A stretch of 64,000 nucleotides of DNA from positions 124,001-188,000 of the forward strand of contig NZ_BCTO01000007.1 of assembly GCF_001571325.1 (NCBI RefSeq). The letters are read 5' to 3'. The position numbers were made by a program, and so were the translations under genes. The notes under the pieces are model-generated. The model did no database searches. It was not told where the DNA came from and worked only from the letters and a program-made list of their open reading frames with translations. Every line of letters begins with the position of its first letter. The first letter of the stretch is position 1. The stretch comes from Delftia tsuruhatensis NBRC 16741 (GTDB lineage: Bacteria; Pseudomonadota; Gammaproteobacteria; Burkholderiales; Burkholderiaceae_C). Of the stretch, positions 1 to 12,439 are shown piece after piece.

Positions 1-113
1 TTGCGCATCACGGTCGGGCTGCGCAACTCCCACAGCGTCATGCCCACCAGCATCAGCACGATGCAACTGAAGAACACCGCCACCGGCAGCGTCCAGGCCA
101 TCCAGGAAAACAT
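1..113 (-). CDS. DUF2160 small membrane protein, partial (glycerol importer operon)
   Basis: Only the first 37 codons are inside the window; the gene continues past the left edge. The visible part is almost entirely hydrophobic (about residues 5-28) and ends in TLWELRSPTV, which I recognise from the small DUF2160 membrane proteins encoded after the permeases of GlpSTPQV-type glycerol ABC importers. Position fits: it follows glpQ on the same strand after a 160-nt gap. An accessory membrane role in the importer is inferred from context; no biochemical function is established to my knowledge. The binding protein gene glpV would be expected next, outside the window. Confidence 0.8.
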   Translation of the reverse strand, partial: MFSWMAWTLPVAVFFSCIVLMLVGMTLWELRSPTVMR

Positions 114-210
114 TGACGAGTCCTTTCAGAAACAAAAACCACTGCCCGTCGAAACTGGCGCGGCCCCAAGCGAGGGACAGCAAGCAAGGGCCGCCCCGCC
201 GCGAGGCTGT

Positions 211-270
211 CGTCCCCCTCCCCCGCGAAGCGGGCAGAGAGGGGGAAGGCGCGCAAGCGCCTCAGGGGGT
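211..270. repeat. GC-rich palindromic intergenic element
   Basis: Two adjacent hairpins lie in the gap between glpQ and the DUF2160 gene. The first pairs CCCCCTC (214-220) with GAGGGGG (239-245) around an inner CCCGC/GCGGG stem; the second pairs GGCGC (248-252) with GCGCC (257-261) and is followed by CTCAGGGGG. The layout resembles interspersed palindromes common between genes in Comamonadaceae (recalled, not searched). It may stabilise or attenuate the polycistronic message. Confidence 0.55.
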
Positions 271-273
271 GCC

Positions 274-1089
274 TCACACCCTCCCCATTGCGAAACCCTT
301 GGCGATGTAATGCCGCACGAACCAGATCACGATGGCGCCCGGCACGATGGTCAGCACGCCGGCCGCCGCCAGCGTCGCCCAGTCCATGCCCGAGGCCGAG
401 ACGGTGCGCGTCATGGTCGCCACGATGGGCTTGGCGTTCACGCTGGTCAGCGTGCGCGCCAGCAGCAGTTCCACCCAGCTGAACATGAAGCAGAAGAAGG
501 CCGCCACGCCCACGCCGGCCTTGATCAGCGGCAGGAAGATGGTGAGGAAAAAGCGCGGGAAGGAGTAGCCGTCGATATAGGCCGTCTCGTCGATCTCGCG
601 CGGAATGCCGCTCATGAAACCCTCCAGGATCCAGACGGCCAGCGGCACGTTGAACAGCAGGTGGGCCAGGGCCACGGCGATGTGCGTGTCCATCAGGCCC
701 ACCGTGGTGTAGAGCTGGAAGAAGGGCAGCAGGAAGACGGCCGGCGGCGTCATGCGGTTGGTCAGCAGCCAGAAGAACACATGCTTGTCGCCCAGGAACT
801 GGTAGCGCGAGAACGCATAGGCCGCCGGCAGCGCCACCGTCAGCGAGATCACGGTGTTGATGGCCACGTAGATCAGGCTGTTGATGTAGCCCGAGTACCA
901 GGAGGCGTCGGTGAAGATGGTTTGGTAGTTGGCCCAGGTGAAATGCTGGGGCCACAGCGAGAAGCTCGACAGGATCTCCTCGTTGGTCTTGAAGCTCATG
1001 TTGACCATCCAGTAGATGGGCAGCACGGCGAACAGCAGGTAGGCGACGAGGAACAGCGTGCGCTTGTGGAAACGGCGGTCTTCAGTCAT
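274..1089 (-). CDS. glpQ: Glycerol ABC importer permease GlpQ
   Basis: A 271-residue inner-membrane permease of the carbohydrate-uptake MalG-like family. The protein begins MTEDRRFHKRTLFLVAY, several hydrophobic segments follow, and the EAA coupling loop is visible as IPREIDETAYIDGYSFPRF. I chose the ATG at 1089 rather than an upstream one at 1116 because it gives the usual short cytoplasmic N-terminus. It is the fourth gene in the order glpS-glpT-glpP-glpQ and pairs with GlpP to form the translocation pore. Substrate assignment (glycerol) rests on the operon, the divergent glpR-glpK and the DUF2160 neighbour; the permease alone would only say sugar or polyol. Confidence 0.87.
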   Translation of the reverse strand: MTEDRRFHKRTLFLVAYLLFAVLPIYWMVNMSFKTNEEILSSFSLWPQHFTWANYQTIFTDASWYSGYINSLIYVAINTVISLTVALPAAYAFSRYQFLGDKHVFFWLLTNRMTPPAVFLLPFFQLYTTVGLMDTHIAVALAHLLFNVPLAVWILEGFMSGIPREIDETAYIDGYSFPRFFLTIFLPLIKAGVGVAAFFCFMFSWVELLLARTLTSVNAKPIVATMTRTVSASGMDWATLAAAGVLTIVPGAIVIWFVRHYIAKGFAMGRV

Positions 1090-1126
1090 GTCCGGCCTCC
1101 CGCAGGGCCACCCCAAGGCAGGCCGA

Positions 1127-1164
1127 GCCCCCTCGGGGGGCAGTGAACGAAGGGAGCGTGGGGG
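1127..1164. repeat. GC-rich palindromic spacer between glpP and glpQ
   Basis: The 75-nt spacer between the two permease genes contains CCCCC-TC-GGGGG (1128-1139) followed by a segment ending GAGCGTGGGGG that abuts the glpP stop codon. Read on the minus strand it starts with TGACCCCCACGCTC, so the repeat begins with the TGA stop of glpP. I recall near-identical elements after many Comamonadaceae genes; a genome-wide count would settle whether it is a family. Confidence 0.5.
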
Positions 1165-3137
<1,973 letters not shown>

Positions 3138-3138
3138 C

Positions 3139-4218
<1,080 letters not shown>

Positions 4219-4495
4219 GACTGCCCTCTTTTGACGAGGCCGCCACCGGGGCAGCATTTGAACAAGGAGAAAGGCGGGCCTCCAAAGCGCGTTTGAAGGC
4301 CCGAACGTCTTCATTTTTGTTCTTTCCGGATCGCAGCCCATCAACACATACCCTAGGTGCTGTTCCTTTTTCTTCGTTTTAAAGTTCCCCAGCCCACGGC
4401 TGGCCGCGTCAAATGCGCTATAAACCCGTCGCCCGGCCCGATTGACTGCCCGACCATCCACCCGCCCCCCCGATCGCCCCTCCGATGGATTTGCC
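4219..4495. promoter_or_regulatory. glpS/glpR divergent control region with hairpin
   Basis: Divergent promoters for the importer and for glpR-glpK lie here. A near-perfect 12-bp hairpin has arms CGGGCCTCCAAA (4275-4286) and TTTGAAGGCCCG (4292-4303) with loop GCGCG and one mismatch. T-rich tracts with TTC/GTTC words (about 4311-4325 and 4358-4382) could hold GlpR half-sites, as GlpR-type DeoR proteins bind TTCG-rich operators, but I see no clean palindrome. The hairpin would be in the glpS leader transcript. Confidence 0.45.
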
Positions 4496-5260
4496 GTGAA
4501 CACCAACCCCCGCCAACTACAGCTGCTGGACGAAGTCCGCAGCCGCCAGTCCACCACGGTGGAGCAGCTGGCCGAGATCCTGGGCGTGACGCTTCAGACC
4601 GTGCGCCGCGACATTCAGAAGCTGGCAGATGCCGGGCTGATGGTGCGCTTTCACGGCGGCGTGCGCGTGCCCAGCGCCACGGTCGAGAACCTGGGCCACC
4701 CCCAGCGCCAGGTGCTGCATGCCGAAGGCAAGTCGCGCATTGCGCGCGCCGTGGCCGAGGCCATTCCCAACGGCTGCTCGCTGATCCTGAACATCGGCAC
4801 CACCACCGAGGCCGTGGCCCAGGCCCTGCTCAAGCACCGGGGCCTGCGCGTGATCACCAACAACCTCAACGTGGCGGCCATCCTCAGCTCCAACGCGGAC
4901 TGCGAAGTCATCGTGGCCGGCGGCGTGGTGCGCACGCGCGACCGGGGCATCGTGGGCGAGGCCGCCGTGGATTTCATACGCCAGTTCAAGGTGGACATCG
5001 CCCTGATCGGCATCTCGGCCATCGAGCCCGATGGCAGCCTGCGCGACTTCGACATGCGCGAGGTCAAGGTGGCCCAGACCATCATTGCCCAGTCGCGCGA
5101 GGTCTGGCTGGCCGCCGACCACAGCAAGTTCCACCGCCAGGCCATGGTGGAGCTGGCACGCCTGGACCAGATCGACCGCCTGTTCACCGATACCGCGCCC
5201 CCTGCGCCCTTCGACGCACTGCTTCGCGAAGCCGAGGTGCAATGCGTGGTGGCGCAATAA
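4496..5260 (+). CDS. glpR: Glycerol operon repressor, DeoR family
   Basis: A 254-residue DeoR-family regulator. The N-terminal winged helix-turn-helix (about residues 5-58; [20 protein letters not shown]) is followed by the RFHGG hinge and a sugar-phosphate isomerase-like effector domain with [11 protein letters not shown] and the C-terminal DHSKF motif typical of DeoR proteins. Likely ligand glycerol-3-phosphate, by analogy with GlpR and because glpK is 73 nt downstream on the same strand and the importer diverges upstream. Start chosen at GTG 4496 ([11 protein letters not shown]) because family members begin just before the HTH; a TTG at 4442 would add an 18-residue Pro/Arg-rich tail. Confidence 0.85.
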   Translation: MNTNPRQLQLLDEVRSRQSTTVEQLAEILGVTLQTVRRDIQKLADAGLMVRFHGGVRVPSATVENLGHPQRQVLHAEGKSRIARAVAEAIPNGCSLILNIGTTTEAVAQALLKHRGLRVITNNLNVAAILSSNADCEVIVAGGVVRTRDRGIVGEAAVDFIRQFKVDIALIGISAIEPDGSLRDFDMREVKVAQTIIAQSREVWLAADHSKFHRQAMVELARLDQIDRLFTDTAPPAPFDALLREAEVQCVVAQ

Positions 5261-5333
5261 GTTTTCCGCAGCCGCTGCGCCACCGCCCGCACAGGACACG
5301 CGCACCGGCCCTGCTTTTCCTGGATACCGCACC

Positions 5334-6830
<1,497 letters not shown>

Positions 6831-6841
6831 GGCTGACTGTC

Positions 6842-7999
6842 TTGCGCCGGCTTGCCAGCCTGGTTGCTTGCGGCCTGTGGTTGGCAGGCTGTGCCGCGCC
6901 ACCGCAGGCGCTGCCGGTCCCGCAGCCCACCGCCTGCGCACGCCTGCAATGGCTGGGCAGCACCACCCTTGCGCGGGACGAGCCCATCGACGGCGCCATC
7001 ACAGGCGGCATCTCGGGCCTGGACTACGACGCGCAGCGCGGCGACTACGTGGCCATCAGCGATGACCGCTCGGCCCGCGGCCCCGCGCGCTGGATGCGCC
7101 TGCGCATGGAGCCGCTGGACGCCGGCCAGCGCGCCGGCCCCAACCCCTGGCAGGCGCAGGTCACCGAAGTGCACCCGCTGCGGGATGCCGAGGGCCGCTG
7201 GCTGCGCCCGCGCCATGCCGCGCCCGCCACCCAGCCCGTGCCCGACCCCGAAGCCATCCGCCTGCTGCCGGACGGCGGCCTGCTGTGGACCGACGAAGGC
7301 GACCCGGGCCGGGGCTTTGGCACCTCGCTGGTGAGGACCGACGCCACGGGCCGCCAGATCGCGCGGTGGTTCTACGCATTCAAGGACAAGGACGGCAGGC
7401 CGGGCCTGCGCTCGAACTTCGGCTTCGAGGGGCTGGCCGTCACGCCGGACGGACAGCAGGCCTGGCTGGCCCTGGAGACGCCGCTGCGCCAGGACGGACC
7501 GCGCGCCAGCGCCGCCACGGCAGGCGCGCCCGTGCGCATCAGCCTGGTCAGCCTGGACGACGGCCGGCTGCTGCGCCAGATCGCCTACCAGCCCGATGCC
7601 GTGCCGGCCGCCAGCTGGGCCCTGCCCCAGCGCGAGGTCAACGGCATCAGCGAAATCCTGCCGGACGGTCCCGACCATCTGCTGGTACTGGAGCGCTCCT
7701 ACAGCCCGGGCCACGGCTTTGGCGCGCGGCTGTACCGCATCGGCCTGCAAGCGCCCGATACGCTGGCCATGGACAGCTTCATGCGCAACCCGCCGCAGGT
7801 GGCAGCCAAGCAGCTGATTGCGGACCTGTCCACGGTTCAGCGCGGGCGGCTGGACAACATGGAGGCCATGTCCTGGGGCCCGCCGCTGCCCGATGGCACG
7901 CGCGTGCTGGTGTTCGTCAGCGACGACAACTTCAACCCGGCGCAGGCCAACCAGATCCTGGTCACCGCCTACCGGCCCTCGACGCCCTGCGCCCCCTGA
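6842..7999 (+). CDS. Esterase-like phytase-family lipoprotein
   Basis: A 385-residue predicted lipoprotein. I place the start at TTG 6842: it follows a TGAGG ribosome site overlapping the glpK stop and yields a short signal peptide ending in the lipobox LAGC (Cys17), which no other start gives. The mature part resembles the PF13449 phytase-like (esterase-like) beta-propeller family: GISGLDYD near the N-terminus, PDPEAIRLL, NFGFEGLAV and a final NMEAMSWG block. Family members are periplasmic or surface proteins of uncertain substrate; phosphate ester hydrolysis is possible. Only 11 nt separate it from glpK, so co-transcription is likely. A link to glycerophosphate release is a guess. Confidence 0.75.
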   Translation: MRRLASLVACGLWLAGCAAPPQALPVPQPTACARLQWLGSTTLARDEPIDGAITGGISGLDYDAQRGDYVAISDDRSARGPARWMRLRMEPLDAGQRAGPNPWQAQVTEVHPLRDAEGRWLRPRHAAPATQPVPDPEAIRLLPDGGLLWTDEGDPGRGFGTSLVRTDATGRQIARWFYAFKDKDGRPGLRSNFGFEGLAVTPDGQQAWLALETPLRQDGPRASAATAGAPVRISLVSLDDGRLLRQIAYQPDAVPAASWALPQREVNGISEILPDGPDHLLVLERSYSPGHGFGARLYRIGLQAPDTLAMDSFMRNPPQVAAKQLIADLSTVQRGRLDNMEAMSWGPPLPDGTRVLVFVSDDNFNPAQANQILVTAYRPSTPCAP

Positions 8000-8012
8000 A
8001 GGCGCTTCAGGG
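7994..8012. terminator. Palindrome shared by two convergent stop codons
   Basis: CCCTGAAG (7994-8001) and CTTCAGGG (8005-8012) form a perfect 8-bp stem with a 3-nt loop. The TGA of the lipoprotein gene (7997-7999) and the reverse-strand TGA of the GntR gene (8007-8009) occupy symmetric places in the two arms. There is no T-tract, so terminator activity is uncertain. Confidence 0.4.
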
Positions 8013-8702
8013 CGTGGCCTGCACCTGCTCCTGCGGCAGGTAGATGCGCGTCAGACCGCGCGCAATCGCCTCCACGATCTGCTCGCGCCGCAGGCCGATG
8101 TGCTCGGCCATCAGGCGCTCGCTGGCCTGGGCGTCGCGGTCGCTCAAGGCCTGCAGGATTTCCAGGTGCTCGTGCTGGGTGGAGGCGCGCCCCACGTTCT
8201 CCATGTCGATCCACCGGATGAAGCGGATGCGCTCGTTCAGGCTCACCAGCATGCGCCGCAGCTCGGCATTGCCAGCCATGTCGGCAATGCGCAGGTGAAA
8301 GCCCTCGTCCAGGTCCACCAGCTGCCGCACCGGCGTGTCGGAGGCCACGCGCTGGCTCTGCTCCAGATAGGCCCGCGCCTCGTCGATCTGGGCATCGGTG
8401 GCGCGCTCCACGGCCAAGCGCACGCATTCGCGCTCCACGGCCACGCGGGCCTCGTACAGGTCCAGTGACTCCTTCACGTCCAGCTCGCGCCGCATGTAGC
8501 CGCGGCTGGCGGGCAGCAGAAAACCGTCGGCCACCAGCCGCGTCAGTGCCTCGCGCACGGGCGTGCGGCTCACGCCCAGGCGCAGCGCCAGTTCGCTCTC
8601 GCTCAGGCGCTCGCCCGGTTTGAACTCGTAGGAAATGGCCATGTCACGCAGCGTGCTGTAGACGCTGGAGCCCCGTTCGTGGCGGATGTTGGAGATTTTC
8701 AT
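8007..8702 (-). CDS. GntR-family transcriptional regulator (FCD domain)
   Basis: A 231-residue FadR/VanR-type regulator: winged HTH at about residues 14-72 (ESELALRLGVSRTPVREALTRL), then an all-helical FCD effector domain whose metal-ligand pattern is visible as D..FH (LDEGFHLRIAD) and two later histidines (QHEHLEIL, AEHIGLRR). Starts at ATG 8702; the frame extends upstream but through the divergent promoter. It faces the ThDP enzyme gene across 95 nt, so it most likely controls the 8798-12407 gene set and responds to its substrate, probably a small carboxylate. A GTATAC-centred palindrome in the shared promoter is the candidate operator. Confidence 0.85.
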   Translation of the reverse strand: MKISNIRHERGSSVYSTLRDMAISYEFKPGERLSESELALRLGVSRTPVREALTRLVADGFLLPASRGYMRRELDVKESLDLYEARVAVERECVRLAVERATDAQIDEARAYLEQSQRVASDTPVRQLVDLDEGFHLRIADMAGNAELRRMLVSLNERIRFIRWIDMENVGRASTQHEHLEILQALSDRDAQASERLMAEHIGLRREQIVEAIARGLTRIYLPQEQVQATP

Positions 8703-8739
8703 GGCGCCATTGTGCCCTCTGGCGCTTTGGATGATTTTA

Positions 8740-8747
8740 AGTATACT
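8740..8747. promoter_or_regulatory. Candidate GntR operator
   Basis: AGTATACT is a perfect 8-bp palindrome flanked by near-symmetric TTTTA and GAAAT, midway between the divergent GntR and ThDP enzyme genes (about 40 nt from the regulator start and 50 from the enzyme start). FadR-group regulators often bind sites with a GTnnAC or GTATAC core, so the position and form both fit. Confidence 0.5.
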
Positions 8748-8797
8748 GAAATGGATTCTTAAAAACCCCTCAGCCAACCTGCCCGGAGACTCCCGAC

Positions 8798-10495
8798 ATG
8801 ACCACCGCTTTCAATGGCGCCGACGCCATGGTCCGCATGCTTCAGCTCAACGGCGTCAAGCACATCTTCGGCCTGTGCGGCGACACCAGCCTGCCCTTCT
8901 ACGACGCCATGGCGCGGCTGGACCACGGCATGGACCACATCCTCACGCGGGACGAGCGCAGCGCCGGCTACATGGCCGACGCCTATGCGCGCGTCACCGG
9001 CAAGGTGGGCGTGTGCGAAGGCCCCAGCGGCGGCGGCGCCACCTACCTGCTGCCCGGCCTGGCCGAGGCCAACGAGTCCTCGGTGCCCGTGCTGGGCATC
9101 ACCTCGGACGTTTCCGTGGGCGCGCGTGGCAAGTTCCCGCTGACCGAACTGGACCAGCAGGCGCTGTACAGGCCGCTGACCAAGTGGAATACCACCATCG
9201 ACCGCGTGGACCAGATTCCGCATGCCGTGCGCAGCGCCTTTCGCGCCATGACCACGGGCCGGCCCGGCGCCACCCATATCTGCCTGCCCTACGACGTGCA
9301 AAAGCACGCGCTGGATCCGGCCGATGTCTGGGCCCAGCCAGGGCATGACCGCTATCCCGCCTACAGGTCCGCGCCCGATCCGGCGGCCGTGGCCGAGGCG
9401 GCCGACCGCCTGGTGGCGGCACGCTCCCCCGTGCTGATCTGCGGCGGCGGCGTGCTCATCGCGGGCGCCGGCGCCGCGCTGGATGCGCTGGCCACCCTGC
9501 TCAACGCGCCCGTGTGCTCCAGCGTCAGCGGCCAGGGCAGTCTTGCCGGCAGCCATCCGCTCAATGCCGGCGTGGTGGGCACCAATGGCGGCGTCGAGGC
9601 CACGCGCGCCGTGGTGGCGCAGGCGGACCTGGTGATGTTCATCGGCGCCCGGGCCGGCTCCACCACCACCGAGCACTGGCAGATGCCCTCGCGCAAGGTG
9701 ACCATCGTCCATCTGGACGTGGACGCCATGACCATAGGCACCAACTACCGCACCGACGTGGCCCTGGTGGGCGACGCCCTGCTGGGCCTGCAGGCGCTGC
9801 ACGCGGCCGTGCAGCAGCGCATCGCCCGCCGCCCCGCCGATGCCGCGGACGGCGCCGCGCTGGCGGCCACCGCGCGCGCCGCCAAGCAGGCCTTCTTCGC
9901 GCCGCTGGCGGCCTCGCTGGAGCGCCCCATCAAGCCCGAGCGCGTGGTGGACACGCTCAACCGCCTGCTGCCCGCGCGCGCCATCGTGGTGGCCGACCCC
10001 GGCACGCCCTGCCCCTACTTCACGGCCTATTTCGACGCGCCCCAGGCCGGCCGGCACTTCATCACCAACCGCGCGCACGGGGCGCTGGGCTTTGCCATGT
10101 CCGCCGGCTTTGGCGCAGCCATCGGCCAGCCCGATTCCGTGGTGGTCGCGGTCATGGGCGACGGCAGTTTCGGCTTCACCTGCGGCGAGCTGGAAACCAT
10201 CGTGCGCCGCAACGTGCCGCTGAAGATGATCGTGTTCTCCAACAGCGTGTTCGGCTGGATCAAGGCCAGCCAGAAGTCCGGCTACGATGAACGCTACTTC
10301 TCCGTCGACTTCAACCGCACCCACCATGCCCGCGTGGCCGAGGCCTTCGGCGTCAAGGCATGGCAGGTGCATGACCCGGCAGACCTCGAAGCCGCGCTCA
10401 AGGCTGCGCTGATGCACGACGGCCCGGCGCTGGTGGATGTGATCTCGCAAGAGCTCCAGGACACGGCCGTGCCGGTGAGCCAATGGATGGGTTGA
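8798..10495 (+). CDS. Thiamine diphosphate-dependent enzyme, acetolactate synthase-like, substrate unknown
   Basis: A 565-residue protein with three-domain ThDP architecture. N-terminal pyrimidine-binding domain has the activating Glu53 (TRDERSAGYMAD); a central FAD/DHAP-like domain follows (about 195-340); the C-terminal pyrophosphate-binding domain contains the Mg-binding motif starting GDGSFGF near residue 454 and ending in NS about 26 residues later. Ordinary catabolic relatives include acetolactate synthase, oxalyl-CoA decarboxylase, benzoylformate decarboxylase and sulfoacetaldehyde acetyltransferase, and I cannot assign one. It leads a cluster with a Bug binding protein and a VOC protein under a GntR regulator, implying decarboxylation or carboligation of an imported organic acid. 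No ilvN-like regulatory subunit is adjacent. Confidence 0.85.
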   Translation: MTTAFNGADAMVRMLQLNGVKHIFGLCGDTSLPFYDAMARLDHGMDHILTRDERSAGYMADAYARVTGKVGVCEGPSGGGATYLLPGLAEANESSVPVLGITSDVSVGARGKFPLTELDQQALYRPLTKWNTTIDRVDQIPHAVRSAFRAMTTGRPGATHICLPYDVQKHALDPADVWAQPGHDRYPAYRSAPDPAAVAEAADRLVAARSPVLICGGGVLIAGAGAALDALATLLNAPVCSSVSGQGSLAGSHPLNAGVVGTNGGVEATRAVVAQADLVMFIGARAGSTTTEHWQMPSRKVTIVHLDVDAMTIGTNYRTDVALVGDALLGLQALHAAVQQRIARRPADAADGAALAATARAAKQAFFAPLAASLERPIKPERVVDTLNRLLPARAIVVADPGTPCPYFTAYFDAPQAGRHFITNRAHGALGFAMSAGFGAAIGQPDSVVVAVMGDGSFGFTCGELETIVRRNVPLKMIVFSNSVFGWIKASQKSGYDERYFSVDFNRTHHARVAEAFGVKAWQVHDPADLEAALKAALMHDGPALVDVISQELQDTAVPVSQWMG

Positions 10496-10560
10496 CGCCA
10501 GGCCCCACGCACAGACCCCCTCTCCCCTCTGCCCGTCAATGCGCTTGAAAAGGAGTTTCC

Positions 10561-11577
10561 ATGCCCTGCCGCCCTTCACGCAGCCCTACACGCAGCCCTT
10601 CACGCCACCTCTACCGCCGCCAGCTGCTGCTGGCCATGGCCGCCGCATCCCTGCTGGGGCCGGCGGGCACGGCGTTCGCGCAGAGTGCCGCCCCGCTCAA
10701 GCTGGTCATCACCTTCCCGCCAGGGGGCAGCACCGACATCGCCGCGCGCATACTGCAGCCGCGCCTGGGCGAGGTGGCCGGGCGGTCGGTGATCGTCGAG
10801 AACCGCCCCGGCGCCGCCAGCCAGATCGCCACCCAGTACGTGGCCAAGTCGGCCCCGGACGGCAACACCCTGCTGTTCAGCTTCGACACCCATGCCATCA
10901 ATCCCATCGCCAAGTCCCGGCTGCCCTACGACACCTTCAAGGACTTCACGGGCGTGTCGCTGGCGCTTCGCTTTCCGCTGGTGATCGGCGCCTCGGCCTC
11001 GGTGCCCGCCAAGGACCTGGCCGGCTTCCTGGAGCTGGCGCGCCGCAACCCGGGCAAATACAGCTACGCATCGACCGGCCTGGGGTCCATGAACCACCTG
11101 GTGATGGAAGACATCAAGCGCCGCTCGGGCACCTACGTGCTGCACGTGCCCTACGGCGGCGGCGGCCCGGCCGTGCAGGCCGTGCTCGGCAATGTGTCCG
11201 ACCTCACGCTGCTCAGCTACGCGGCGCTGCGCGGCCAGATTTCGGCGGGCAAGATCAAGCCGCTGGCGGTGACCGGCCTCAAGCGCCTGCCCGAGCTGCC
11301 CGACGTGCCCACCGTGGCCGAATCGGGCTTTGCGGGCTTCGAGGCCTATTCGTGGATCGGCGTCTTCGCGCCTTCCGCCACGCCGGCCGCCACGGTGCAC
11401 AAGCTCACCGAAGACTTCCAGGCCACGCTGAACACGCCCGACATCCGCAGCAAGCTCATGCAGTCGGGCTTCGAAGTCATGGCCACGGACGGACCCGCCC
11501 TCGACCGCTGGGTGCGCCAGGAATATGAGCGCTGGGGCCGCTTCGTGCGGGACAACAAGATTCAGCTCGAAGACTGA
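10561..11577 (+). CDS. Bug-family tripartite tricarboxylate transporter binding protein
   Basis: A 338-residue periplasmic solute-binding protein. Signal peptide with an Arg-rich start and cleavage near AFAQS (about residue 41); then the Bug pattern: ITFPPGGSTDIAARI at the start of lobe 1, VENRPGAASQIATQYVAKSAPDG, the YGGGGPAVQAVL block and the late LPDVPTVAESGFAGFEAYSW motif. Such proteins bind carboxylates and either feed a TctAB permease or act as sensors. No tctA or tctB is in the window, so it is orphan here. Strong ribosome site AAGGAG before ATG 10561; 65 nt after the ThDP gene, probably the same transcript. Ligand unknown. Confidence 0.9.
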   Translation: MPCRPSRSPTRSPSRHLYRRQLLLAMAAASLLGPAGTAFAQSAAPLKLVITFPPGGSTDIAARILQPRLGEVAGRSVIVENRPGAASQIATQYVAKSAPDGNTLLFSFDTHAINPIAKSRLPYDTFKDFTGVSLALRFPLVIGASASVPAKDLAGFLELARRNPGKYSYASTGLGSMNHLVMEDIKRRSGTYVLHVPYGGGGPAVQAVLGNVSDLTLLSYAALRGQISAGKIKPLAVTGLKRLPELPDVPTVAESGFAGFEAYSWIGVFAPSATPAATVHKLTEDFQATLNTPDIRSKLMQSGFEVMATDGPALDRWVRQEYERWGRFVRDNKIQLED

Positions 11578-11615
11578 GAATCCGGACGGCCCCCCCTTAC
11601 AACACAGGAGCATTC

Positions 11616-12407
11616 ATGGCACTTCCGCTGGACCACATCGTCATCGCCGTGCAGGACCTCGAGGCCGCCGTGGCGGACTACCGCGCGCTGGGCTTCCAGG
11701 TCGTCATCGGCGGCCGCCATCCGGGCCGCACCTCGCACAACGCGCTGATCGTCTTTGCCGACGGCGCCTACCTGGAGATCATTGCCTGGACCGCTCCGGC
11801 CCCTGAAGAGCGCTGGTACCGCACGCTGCGCGACCATGGCGAAGGGCTGGTGGACTTCGCCCTGCTGCCCCAAAGCACCTCCCAGGCCCTGGCCGAGGCG
11901 CGCGGGCGGGGGCTGGACACCCTGGTCGGCCCCGTGGACGGAGGCCGCGTGCGCCCCGATGGCGCGCAACTGCTGTGGCAGACGGCGCGCCACGCCACGC
12001 CCGACCTGCCCTTCCTGTGCGGCGACGTCACGCCGCGCGCGCTGCGCGTGCCCGAGGGCAGCGTGCGCGAGCATCCCAACGGCGCGCTGGGTGTGGCCTC
12101 GCTGACCGTCGCCGTGCACGACCTGGACGCCAGCCTGGACCGCTACCGGGCGCTGCTGGGCCCGGGCCTGCCGCTGGAGAAGCTGGACAACCAGGGCGCG
12201 CGGCTGGCATTGCCGGGGTTCGACCTGCTGCTGCAAGGCGCGCAGGCACTGGCGGCCTGCGACGCACTGCGCCAGCGCCTTGCCACGCGCGGAGAGGGCC
12301 CTTGCGCGCTCACCCTGCGCCAGCGGCCCGGCGCCCCGGCACAGCCCCTGGACCTGGCCGCCAGCCATGGCGTGGACATGCGCTGGCACGGTGGGAACAC
12401 GCTCTAA
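11616..12407 (+). CDS. VOC-superfamily (glyoxalase-like) protein
   Basis: A 263-residue protein made of two related halves: LDHIVIAVQDLEAAVADYR at the N-terminus and SLTVAVHDLDASLDRYRALL after residue 160, the beta-alpha-beta-beta-beta repeat of the vicinal-oxygen-chelate fold. The layout is that of the Glyoxalase_3 group (PF13468), whose members are mostly of unknown function; His4 and Glu residues in strand ends could be metal ligands. It has an AGGAG ribosome site and follows the Bug gene by 38 nt, so it probably acts in the same pathway as the ThDP enzyme, for example as an isomerase, lyase or dioxygenase on the same substrate. No specific reaction can be given. Confidence 0.8.
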   Translation: MALPLDHIVIAVQDLEAAVADYRALGFQVVIGGRHPGRTSHNALIVFADGAYLEIIAWTAPAPEERWYRTLRDHGEGLVDFALLPQSTSQALAEARGRGLDTLVGPVDGGRVRPDGAQLLWQTARHATPDLPFLCGDVTPRALRVPEGSVREHPNGALGVASLTVAVHDLDASLDRYRALLGPGLPLEKLDNQGARLALPGFDLLLQGAQALAACDALRQRLATRGEGPCALTLRQRPGAPAQPLDLAASHGVDMRWHGGNTL

Positions 12408-12439
12408 ACTCTTCGTTTTCCTTCTCCACCGCCACCAGC

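Noticed and set aside
1..1146. Plus-strand open frame across the glpQ region
   Set aside because: Lies antisense to glpQ and the DUF2160 gene and includes repeat DNA; low-complexity Arg/His/Gln translation.
8759..10579. 606-codon minus-strand open frame opposite the ThDP gene
   Set aside because: Shadow of a well-supported ThDP enzyme; no domain-like pattern.
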